From Cyanodermella asteris (taxonomy: Eukaryota; Ascomycota; Lecanoromycetes; Ostropales; Stictidaceae), in contig UYJD01000004.1 in assembly GCA_900618795.1 (NCBI GenBank), positions 1,261,110 to 1,325,109 of the forward strand: a stretch of DNA of 64,000 nt. Reading direction: 5' to 3'. Positions 12,916 to 22,371 of the stretch are shown here, piece by piece. Within the stretch, counting starts at the first letter, position 1. Every line of letters starts with the position of its first letter. Position numbers and translations under genes: made by a program. The notes under the pieces are model-generated. The model worked only from the letters and a program-made list of their open reading frames with translations. It did no database searches and was not told where the DNA came from.

Positions 12916-13388
12916 ATGCCGATCAAGTGGAACGCTGATGCGGATGTCGCACTGCTGATGGCAATGATTGAGGTGTCCGGCGTCAAGACCTCCTCCAAAG
13001 GGTTTTGGAAAGCCGTGATTGAGAAGATAGGCGAGGGAACGGACCGGTCCTTTGAGTAAGTGAAGCCCACTTCTTGAACCCTGAGACTTGCCTCCTACCC
13101 TTGTATGCTCCAGACTAACCCTGGTCAATCAGACAACATTACGCCGCTCTCAAGAAGCGCCGTGACGCCAATGGCATGGGACTTGCGGGTACTTGCAGTA
13201 CGCCTACCTCGACACGCACGCAGACCCCACGAAAGCGGAAGGCCGGCGCCGCAGAGACTCCCACGAAGAAGCGAACGAAATTTCTGAGCTACGAAGACGA
13301 TGGCAACAACGAAAGAGACGGGATTTTGGATGAGAAGCCGGCTGAGGTGGTGCCGAATCTTGAGGAAGATGGGGAAATTCCGTTCTGA
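12916..13388 (+). CDS. Myb/SANT-like nuclear protein, array gene E
   Basis: Exons: 12916-13055 and 13133-13388; 131 residues. MPIKWNADADVALLMAMIEV gives the conserved Trp and helix 1, FWKAVIEKIGEG helix 2, and RSFEQHYAALKKRRD helix 3. This is the clearest family member. The intron is phase 2 within helix 3, as in B. The tail has QTPRKRKAGAAETPTKKRTK, a bipartite NLS-like segment, then acidic sequence ending EEDGEIPF. No psi-K-x-E site is present. A 5' leader with CT/CA-rich sequence precedes the ATG. Confidence 0.88.
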
Positions 13389-13861
13389 ATTGGCTAATGC
13401 TACTGAGGGACACGCGAAGCTAATTTACGGCCCATGCATGTATGAAGTGAATGTGAGACGGAAGGGCAAGTCGATCGAGTATCATTGTTTGCAATTGCCA
13501 TAGCAGCTGTCAAACAGATGTTTGAACAAGTTAGGCGGTGAACGAGTAACGGTGGGTTAAATGTGAACGATTGCACTAGCATGAAGCATTTAGCTCTCAA
13601 AGGATCAGTTCCCTGTAACTTAAGTACATTACAGACCCTGCTGGTAGCGACATTCTGGAGCAGCCAACGCACGGCCGAGGGTGTGCGCTGTCCTCCTGTC
13701 CTCCTGCCCTCTACAGCTTTACTGCATTCTCACCTACAACGTAAACACATCAGCTACCGCGCTCGACACACTCACCCCTGTACCCATTTAATCTTTCCCA
13801 AATTTATCATTGCATCCCACACGGCAACGATAATAATCATAAGCCACTCACAATCGCAAAT
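13389..13861. other. Intergenic: gene E 3' flank and gene F promoter
   Basis: A 473-base spacer between two same-strand genes. The last about 150 bases are pyrimidine- and A-rich leader sequence of F. No gene seen. Confidence 0.4.
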
Positions 13862-14424
13862 ATGCCACCTTGGAGCCCCGAATCGCAGCTCAAGTTGCTT
13901 TTGACCATGATTTGTGCCATCGACACAAAGTCGATCCCGCCATGGACTGAAATCGCCAGCAAGATGGGACCCGAGTACACCGCAGAAGCCGTCCGTAAGT
14001 CCACCCACCCACCCACATCATGCCACTTGAACTCCGTACATTGCATTACATACCTGCCTGTTCACAATCGAGCTTCGTGCCGAAAGCAGCTCACGTCCAT
14101 CGGCCAAGCTAACATTCCTTTCCAGGCCAACAGTTCGGCAAGCTGAAGCGCACAAACGCCGATGCTGGCGGTACCAGTGGTGATGATACTCCTACTGGTG
14201 AACCGACTCCGAAAAAGACGCCTCGCCGTGCAACACCTTCCAAGCGCAAGGCGAACGGCGGCGATGCCGCTCCCGGAACGCCGATGCCGAAGAAGAGAAA
14301 GGCCGCTCTGCCAAAGTCCGCTGCAAAGATCACTGAGGAGGATACCGAGGACGACGATACGAAGCTGGCGCAGGCCGTGAAGGCTGAGCCTTCCGACGCG
14401 GACGCCACTGAGCCGGACTTCTGA
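13862..14424 (+). CDS. Myb/SANT-like nuclear protein, array gene F
   Basis: Exons: 13862-13994 and 14126-14424; 143 residues. MPPWSPESQLKLLLTMI is the Trp plus helix 1, PPWTEIASKMGPEY helix 2, AEAVRQQFGKLKRTN helix 3. The intron is phase 1 at the Arg opening the QQFGKL helix, close to the helix-3 introns of A, B and E. The tail is dominated by TPKKTPRR, PSKRK and MPKKRK basic repeats typical of nuclear proteins, then an acidic end with SUMO-type VKAE and terminus ATEPDF. E and F lie in tandem on the same strand and are the most alike pair in layout, so they may be a local duplicate pair. Confidence 0.88.
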
Positions 14425-15093
14425 AAGCTGTCGGAGCGATGTGTCTCTAGCGTAAGCGGAATGCGGACATGATGCGCTGTGCAACCAGATTGAAGATCGA
14501 TTTACGGATAGAGACAAGGGAGAAAGACACTGGATGCAAGTTTGTGCGGACAGAGCTAGTCAGTAGATGATTGACGAGAATGGGCGCCGAATACATTACG
14601 GAAACACAAGTGTGGTATCAGGTCAGCCGTTTTTTGACACTATGTAGATCTCATGCATGGCGTGTAAAGTAAAGTCATGGCAGCATTGTGGAGACGGATA
14701 CTTACAACAGTGCCTGTGCCCACATTTGCGGGAATATCCGACCACAAACGTGAACAGTTCCGAGGATTGGACTCGTAGCTGGACCTCCCCACGTATCTGC
14801 AGCAGCACGCAACCGGCGAATGCGAATGTTGGACCAGCTAATGGGACCATCCCAGTTCTCGAGGACCCTGGCTTAAAGGTAAGGATCGAGAAATTCAGAA
14901 CGCCATTCATGGCACGGCGGGTAAAAGACCGGAACTATTTACCGCAACATCATTCTTGTATAGCTTCTCGCGAGTCTCGCCTTGCGTCCAGCAGACTGGT
15001 CTCAGAACACTAAGAAAGCCAGTCCCGTCCGTCTGCAAAGTTTCGAGGTCTATGGCACACTTCTGCTGCACGATGAGTTATACAATCATCCCC
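14425..15093. other. Convergent spacer between genes F and G
   Basis: A 669-base spacer between two stop codons should hold both 3' UTRs. No gene recognised. Confidence 0.4.
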
Positions 15094-15769
15094 CTACCAC
15101 AGTTCCGACATCTTGTCTGGTGTCATGTACTCCGCAGCACCATCGAACCGCCCAATGTCGCCTCCACCGGAGCTAGGAGCTAATGCAGACCCGTCATCAA
15201 ACTCATGAGCGAAGTCGTCCGTCTTAGTCTTCTTCGTGGGGCTTTCTTCAGTCTCGCTCTTGATCGGCACAGGCAGATCCTCATCCTCATCCTCATCATC
15301 GTCGGGCTCCGGCCTGACCTCGAGGTCTCGCTTGCGCTTTGGAGTCTGAGCCGGGGTCCGGGACTTCGGTGTGTCCTTGCCTGGAGTTTTAGACTTGCGA
15401 GGAGTAGCAGGAGTCTGCTTGTCGGTAGTGATGGTTCCATTGCCCTTGCCAAGGCGCTTCAACTTCGCAATGCGTTCGGATATGGCCTTCGGCGTGGGTT
15501 TGTCGTCTCCGATTCCTGCATTGGTGGTAAGCATGTGAGTAAAGCAGAAATTGGTACGAGTAATGCGTACCCCAAGCATTGGAAATTGCTGAGTAGTCGA
15601 GAGTTACATTGCAATTCTCCAAGATCTTCACCAGCAACTGTACTTGTCAGCGTGATGATGGCATAACACTCCGTTGGTCTCATACATGCGCGTCGTTTTC
15701 TGAAGCACTGTTAGCAGCAGAATGATCTTGGGACGAAGAAACCTCACCAGGAGTCCAACGAATAGGCAT
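15094..15769 (-). CDS. Myb/SANT-like nuclear protein, array gene G
   Basis: Four exons (minus): 15748-15769, 15686-15699 (14 nt), 15571-15637 and 15094-15515; 174 residues. MPIRWTPENDAHLLVKILEN supplies the Trp and helix 1, and it exists only if the 14-nt exon is spliced in. LDYSAISNAWG is helix 2 and TPKAISERIAKLKR helix 3. The third intron is phase 1 immediately after helix 2, at exactly the same place as in A and H. The tail has repeated TPRKSKTPGKDTPKSRTP motifs (possible phospho- and DNA-contact sites), the basic TPKRKRD, a long Asp/Glu run, SUMO-type IKSE followed by acidic residues and SP, and ends KMSELW. Confidence 0.82.
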
Positions 15770-17414
15770 CGTGGCTGCTTTCGGTAATGAACTTGTGGGT
15801 TTGGTGAATAGTGTTTGGCTTGAAGGACAATTCGCGAACTCAGGATACGAGAAGATAGCTGTAGCAAGCAGAGAATATGTCAGGGTTGAGGAACTAAGAA
15901 GTCTGAAGTTCGTCACCAGGGCAATCTCTCTTGATAAGTGGCAGAGATGCAGCTGAGCGAACGGTACACAGCTCACGGCAGGAGCGGCTTGCGCCTCAGA
16001 TATGCAGGAGAGGAGATTGCAGAAGTGAGTTGGCCTTCGGTGTCATCCTCAAGTGTGCTCATCACCTTCGTCGTAGCAAAGTGCCAAAGGACACGCGCTG
16101 GAAGCAACGGTCACGACAGGCTGAAACAATTGTACAAGTCAGGCCACGCCACTGTTGCTCTGAAGTATCAAATAGGCGTCTACCGTAGCCACAGTCCTTC
16201 GCCACGGCTTTTGTCTCGTAACGAATTCGTTCGGAGCGAATGTACCTGGTGTGCGGTGCGCGCATGAGAAGGCCCGGCAGCAAATCGACACGACACGGTG
16301 CACGCCAAGCCTGTCCTGAGCTGAGGGAACACTTAGCAGAAAGGTAAACTAGCATCTCCTTCAGCTGTCTATCTATGCTACGCCCACACCAAGTCCGACC
16401 GCGTGAGTCCAGCGCTAATGTCGTAGCTCGACCTGGACTCGCCGCTCCCGTATGGATCTCATGTCTGTGTCATGACTTGTGCGTAGCACTGATGGCCAGG
16501 TTGACCATACGTCCGCGTCGGCCGCGCTTGTCTAGCCATCAACAACCTCGGTGAATATTCCTTCTGCCTACAACTTGTTTTCCGGGCAAATCGCGGCCTG
16601 ACAGCAGTTGTGCTGGCTCTGTTCAAGTGTGATCGGAAGACAGGCTTGCTCCCCCGATGCCGTGACTCGAAAATGAGCTGGCAATCTACCCATTGGGTCG
16701 TACACGCGGCCTGCAAGGTGTGCTCGACAGCATGGACATGCCGTCTTTCGAAATCAACCTTATCCCATGCCTAGGACCCCGGAGGTGCTTTGAATTGAGA
16801 CACTGTGGGTCATGATTTCATCTGTTCTGTAGCCTACAATACTTACAGGCCTGTATGCAAAATCATGCAGCGGGTAGAGTCTTGAGAGCAATGTTCCAGG
16901 ATTGGAACGGGAACGCTGCATGTCCTCCGAAAGCCATTGTAATAAGTCAGTTTCGTGCATGCGATGGCAGTAGTGATAAGCAGCTGAGAGCTGATCGGGC
17001 AAGCCAGCTTTCCTGTCTGCCTTCCACTTTCTCGCTGGCGCCCTGGCGCGGTTTCTTGTCATTACGGGAAATGCTGTCGCCAGTGCAGCCAGGCAGTGAA
17101 AGAGCTCGCTGCTCACTTGCCATGTACTAAAGACTTCGTGGGCTCCTCACTTCTCTGCTCACCTTGTCCATGGTCCAGTCATCTAGATCCCATCCACACG
17201 GTCGTCTCAAACGTTTCCGATTTGCACTTTCCACAAGCAACTCATCTCCCCAGCGATCTACTCAGGCCACTTATTTCCCTATTACTCTTCTCAAGTATCC
17301 CATTGAAGTGACCAAACTTCAACACATTCGGGACCACAGAGCTGCACCGTCTGACCTTTCAAGCCACCGCCAAATCGAGAGCGTATCCCCCGTGCACCAA
17401 CTCCAATAGCGATA
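15770..17414. other. 1.6-kb divergent spacer between genes G and H
   Basis: The spacer should hold the promoters of G and H. The final about 250 bases before H are CT-rich leader. I see no gene or Myb-like remnant in either strand. Confidence 0.4.
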
Positions 17415-18062
17415 ATGCCGGGAATCAAATCAATCATCTGGAATGATTTCAATGACGCACGCTTATTACAAGCCTTGTGCTTCGCGACTGACCTGAGATT
17501 GGACGCCGCTATCGTCCAAAAGATCGCCGTAATTATGGGCAAGTATCTAAAACTTACCATGCTTGTCTATAACTAATTCCGGCTTGCAGGCAACGGTGTC
17601 ACCAACAAAGCGATTCGTCACCGCATCAACACCTTGAAAAACCAGCTGAAGAACAGTAGCACAGGCAGCCCAAGCCTTGCTTTGACTCCATCGTCGCGCA
17701 GGCGCACGGCACCAGCAGTCAGTACTCCAAAGGCCAGCGCCAAGAAGCGCCGTATTGCCGACATCAAGGCAGAAGACGACGACGACTTGGACGCGGACGA
17801 CCGAGACTTCTTGGATGCTGCTCTACGGAACGGTCCCGCAACGCCTACGCGCAGCCCCAAACGAGCCCGACGAGAGACGCCTCGCAAAGACTACGCCAAG
17901 CTGGCTGATCCGCATGCTGGCGAGATCACCGACGAAGCAGAAGACTACAGGGAGCTCAGGGAAACTCAGCTCAACGAGGAGCACCCGGAATCCGCCAACG
18001 AGGATGAATTTAAGTTCGAAGACAGCGTGTTTGGAGAGGACGAATCCGTCATTGGGTTTTGA
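17415..18062 (+). CDS. Myb/SANT-like nuclear protein, array gene H
   Basis: Exons: 17415-17538 and 17590-18062; 198 residues. IIWNDFNDARLLQALCFA is the Trp plus helix 1, AAIVQKIAVIMG helix 2, NKAIRHRINTLKNQLK helix 3. The only intron that keeps the frame begins GCAAGT and ends CAG, a GC-AG intron; using the nearby GTATCT as donor destroys the frame. It is phase 1 directly after helix 2, the same site as in A and G. The tail has basic PSSRRRTAP, AKKRRIA and SPKRARRETPRK blocks, a SUMO-type IKAE followed by DDDD, a second FKFE site, and the acidic end FGEDESVIGF. Confidence 0.82.
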
Positions 18063-19657
18063 AACGGCTTCGGAGGAAGAATATGGTGAAATGTGGCCGC
18101 GAAAGATAGGAAACATGAATTGCTGCATGTACTCATCTGCTTTGTGTTGTGATTTGGGGACGGGGCGTTCCTTTTTTGTTTCAGTACTTACCAGTATGTG
18201 GGGGAATACGGATCAACGCTGGAATCGGGCGATGAATACGTGCAACTGTATCCAATGATTTTGTCTGAGCCGTAATGGGGCCAAGGCGGGTGGACAGCGG
18301 GATTTCCGGAAATATTCAATCGTCACTGTGAACACACCGGTCCCGGGCCACTCCTCTGCGTGAATTTCGTAGTGCGGATAGAAGTAGCCATGCGAACAGC
18401 CGTACTTACAAGCCTAGAAGTAGACCCAGAAGGACTCGNNNNNNNNNNNNNNNNNNNNNNNNNNNNNNNNNNNNNNNNNNNNNNNNNNNNNNNNNNNNNN
18501 NNNNNNNNNNNNNNNNNNNNNNNNNNNNNNNNNNNNNNNNNNNNNNNNNNNNNNNNNNNNNNNNNNNNNNNNNNNNNNNNNNNNNNNNNNNNNNNNNNNN
18601 NNNNNNNNNNNNNNNNNNNNNNNNNNNNNNNNNNNNNNNNNNNNNNNNNNNNNNNNNNNNNNNNNNNNNNNNNNNNNNNNNNNNNNNNNNNNNNNNNNNN
18701 NNNNNNNNNNNNNNNNNNNNNNNNNNNNNNNNNNNNNNNNNNNNNNNNNNNNNNNNNNNNNNNNNNNNNNNNNNNNNNNNNNNNNNNNNNNNNNNNNNNN
18801 NNNNNNNNNNNNNNNNNNNNNNNNNNNNNNNNNNNNNNNNNNNNNNNNNNNNNNNNNNNNNNNNNNNNNNNNNNNNNNNNNNNNNNNNNNNNNNNNNNNN
18901 NNNNNNNNNNNNNNNNNNNNNNNNNNNNNNNNNNNNNNNNNNNNNNNNNNNNNNNNNNNNNNNNNNNNNNNNNNNNNNNNNNNNNTATCAGCCCGACCCA
19001 CAGCTGTAAGTAGACCAGAAGGCAGTACTGTAAAAAATAGACAGGGCACACAACTACACACGAGACTTTACGAGCGGCACCGATACCGTATCAGCAAGCT
19101 TGCTCGAAAATGTCCTTTGCCGTTTCTGCAACAGTCACATGTATTTCATGACAGAACATTTACTTACGACGGAAGCACGCATGCATGTTCCCCATCCATG
19201 GCGGTCCAAGGGTGTCTGCGCCAGGCCGGACGGCATCGGTCCGATTGGCCGGCGCACAACGCGACGCGCAGGCGTTTATTAGAATCTCCATCGCGCCAAT
19301 GAGAACTCGACCAGACGAGAGCTCCCATCTCCTTCTTTCGATTCTGTGCAATTCCCAGCATTTTGCCTAGCGGTTTTCACAGAGTCGGAGCCGTCGCTGT
19401 TGCTTGCCTGCTCGCTTTGCCTGCGCTCGTTGTTCTCCTTCACTGGCTTTCGCTGCTGCCTCTGCTGGATCCCAGCCACATCTCACCCTAGCATCACAGC
19501 CTTCGCTTCGGCTGGCCATCACTTCGTGGTCGCTTTCTTTGCTTGATACCGCGCCACAAGGGTCTAACTTCTTCCTGACATCTCATACCACACGGAGCAC
19601 ATCTTAAGCAGACGAGTCCTCATCTTGAGCACGTCCAATCACACTTTCAATTACACA
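18063..19657. other. Spacer with assembly gap between genes H and I
   Basis: The sequenced parts hold the H 3' flank and, from about 19300, a C/T-rich leader of gene I. No gene is supported; the long frames crossing here consist mainly of unknown bases. Confidence 0.5.
18439..18985. other. Assembly gap (547 N)
   Basis: Unsequenced bases. Both edges carry a near-identical short motif (AGTAGACCCAGAAGG at 18419-18433 and AGTAGACCAGAAGG at 19009-19022), so a tandem repeat that defeated assembly is plausible. The true length is unknown. Confidence 0.95.
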
Positions 19658-20370
19658 ATGGTCCAGTGGAAGACAATTGATGCGAAGGACCGCCTGCTGG
19701 CCGCTCTACTCGCCGCGCATCCAGATAAAAAGCTGGTAAGTAGCGCAAATGCTGTCTTGTGCATCGTGTATGACAAGTGTATTTATTCCATTGATCGCTG
19801 CGAACTTCTGTCGACTTCTCGTCATCCAATCCACCAACCAAGCTCTTTGCTGACAGCCCTAAACAGCTCGATTACCGCCGAATTGCCACATACTACGGCC
19901 AAGGCACCACATACGACTCCATCGAAGGCCAATTCCGCATACTCCGCGCCGAAGCAACGAAACTCCGCAACGCCGTCGACTCGGGCGAGCAACCTACGGC
20001 TCCTCCTCGCGGCGGCGCAACTCCCAAGCCATCCAAAACTGCCAAATCAACCCCCTTCAAGACTCCCGATCCCAAGACACCTCGCACCACGACCAGCACC
20101 GCCAAGACAAAAAAGCCCTCTTCGATCCTGACCGGTGGCGTAATCTCGGGTCGGGTCACAAAGGCGAAGACCCCAGAGGCGGCGGTGCGAAAGTCGATCC
20201 AGTCATTGTCGAAGACGAACGAAAATGTGCTTCTGAGCGGCATGGGCGAATTTCCGATGGGCACCCAGGAAAGTGTTGTGACGATCGAGGACGATGACGG
20301 CGTGGCGGACTTTGGAGGCTTTGGCGGTTATGATGATGTTGACTGGTCAGGAATCCCGCTTAAGATGTAG
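19658..20370 (+). CDS. Myb/SANT-like nuclear protein, array gene I
   Basis: Exons: 19658-19735 and 19867-20370; 193 residues. MVQWKTIDAKDRLLAALLAA gives the Trp and helix 1, LDYRRIATYYGQ helix 2, YDSIEGQFRILRAEATK helix 3. The intron is phase 0 between helices 1 and 2, as in B, C and D. The tail is rich in TPKPSKTAKSTPFKTP-type Thr-Pro-Lys repeats and ends in Asp/Gly-rich sequence with DDVDWSGIPLKM. There is no psi-K-x-E site. It is the last member of the array and faces the kinase gene tail-to-tail. Confidence 0.8.
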
Positions 20371-20765
20371 GGCTTGTTCCAGCTGAGAACTTGATGATTG
20401 TACTTATTGAGCGTGGCGTTCGGTTGGGAATAGAACTCGGATCCGTGTACGATCTAGGATCAAGTTGAGAGACAATATCGGGAAGGAACAAATTGATGAT
20501 ATGTTTTGCTGCCTGCGAGATCGAACACCCCGTAGAATTTTGGTTCATGCTGCGCAGTCAGTCTTTGTTGCTGTAGAGGCCAACCGCCCCGAGATGTGTC
20601 TGAGGCACGCTAGGAGGGCCTTATCATTTCTAGCGTGCGCGTGTTTGCACGTCATGGTACCGGCCTCATGGCGCAAGAATGAGTCCGGTCATGCCCTCGC
20701 ACATGTTCCAAGAGCCGCGGCTTTGGTGGTTCAGTCATTCGCGATCTAGAATCCATTTTCAGGCC
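20371..20765. other. Convergent spacer, gene I / kinase
   Basis: A 395-base spacer between two stop codons; no gene seen. Confidence 0.4.
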
Positions 20766-21835
20766 TTAATAAGGCCGTGGTGATCGTCGATCAATATTGG
20801 CCAGCATCTTCTTGGCAGCATCAAGCTTACTCCTTGCAGCAGCATCAGCCTTCATCTCAGACGTTTCCCAGGTCCAGTCCTCAAGCGGCACGAAAGGTAT
20901 GGTCTCCCTCATCAGTCTCCACGCTTCTCCCACATCTTTCGACAGCTGTCTGCTCTCGATGCGATTCTCCTTTGTGAACCGCAGACAGGAAAACATGCAA
21001 GTCTCCAGCTCCGGGCTGTATATTTTGTCGATGCCCCTGCCTATTCGCTTATTTTCTGGCGTATTGACCCAGATCAGTTTTTTCACGGGGTCGCTTTTGA
21101 TGTCATCTGGCATGGTTTTGACGACTGTTCGACCTAATGCGATTTCGTGTATGATACTTCCCAAGCCTGAAATGTGTTAGCACAATGTTGTTCAATACAG
21201 ACAGTAAAGCACTGCTTACCCCATACGTCCATTGACGGACCTCGATAAGGATCGGGTGGATGGTAGAGTATCGTATACGCCGGAGCAGCCATGGGATCAT
21301 AGCTCGGCTCGTCTTCGTGGGTGGCAGCGCCAAAATCAGCCAGAATCGGCTCCGGGTACTCTTTCCTGGGGTCGCGTTTGTCCCACTTGAGCAAGATGTT
21401 TGGAGGCTTGATATCGTGATGTACAACACCGTGATGGTGCATGTAGGCCAGAGCGTCGGCCATACGGCTGAATATTCTCCAGACAAATGAGTGTGGAAGA
21501 TGCGTCCCGACCTGCGAGTACATATCCATATATTGATACAAATCCCAGTCGCAGGCTTCGACGATCAACACAAAGTTCTTCTTCGTGACATACCAATCTT
21601 CCAGCCTGATTATATTTCGCATTCGCAGGACCTTGAGGAACCTTGCCTCGCGCGCGGTCATCTTGGCTCCTTGGGTTCCGTTGTTCACTGCCGATTTCAC
21701 CGCCACCAGCCCATGGTCTTGATGGCTTCGACAAAGGACCACCTCGCTCTGCGCACCTCTGCCGAGTACCTGTATAACATCGTAATTCTCCTCGAGCCAC
21801 GAATTAGAGCGCTTGTCTGGGTCAGTGGAGGTCAT
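20766..21835 (-). CDS. Serine/threonine protein kinase
   Basis: Exons (minus): 21220-21835 and 20766-21166; 338 residues, essentially one kinase domain. Visible motifs: glycine loop VLGRGAQSEVVL, VAVKS with the ATP Lys, catalytic loop HHDIKPPNILL (HHD in place of the usual HRD, with the catalytic Asp and Asn kept), ADFGAA (DFG), and DVWGLGSIIHEI for subdomain IX. The activation segment ends PAYTILYHPPD, where APE is expected, so the loop is atypical. The intron falls inside the DVWG codons. The start at 21835 is chosen because the upstream extension has no kinase-like features. It does not match a named family by eye. It is probably an active kinase of a fungus-specific group; the substrate is unknown. 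Confidence 0.85.
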
Positions 21836-22371
21836 TGTGGTGGAAGCTGATTCTTGTTGTGTGCGGCAAGGGATTCGACGAATCGAGCTTGCCACGGAAA
21901 GTAGGCAGCTGTCGCAAGGCCATTGAACATGGTCAGACCAACAAAGGAAATGCATGGCAGAAAACTACTAAGGGAGGAGCATGCCTCGGTACATTGGTTG
22001 CTTGGAATTCTTCCTTTGTCATTCGAGTAGCACAGGCTCTTGCTTAAAGCAAGCCGAGTCGCGACCGCATCCGCTCACGACCGATCTATTCATGATTCGT
22101 ATCTGCACCAAGCCCTCCGCGATTGCTCGAACATGTAATCAAGCGCATCAAGACCCTCTCCACGGGCTGAGATTCGTGTTGTCGTGTCGCGTTAACGGTT
22201 TACTGGCCTCACAGCTCGTGTGCGGCCCGTGAAGCTCTCCGCACTGAGCGCCCCCGGCGCGAAGCTCAATCAAAACTTCTATGTAGGGCCGTCAGGTGAC
22301 CATTTTTTCTCAGTCGACTTCGATCATCATGTTCTCGGGAGCGCATATTCTTTGTGTCATTAAAATGTCTT
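21836..22371. other. Intergenic: kinase promoter and UFD1 3' flank
   Basis: A 536-base spacer between two minus-strand genes. No additional gene seen. Confidence 0.4.

Noticed and set aside
18323-19061. Open frames of over 200 codons across the N run
   Set aside because: They consist of unknown bases and contain no readable coding sequence.
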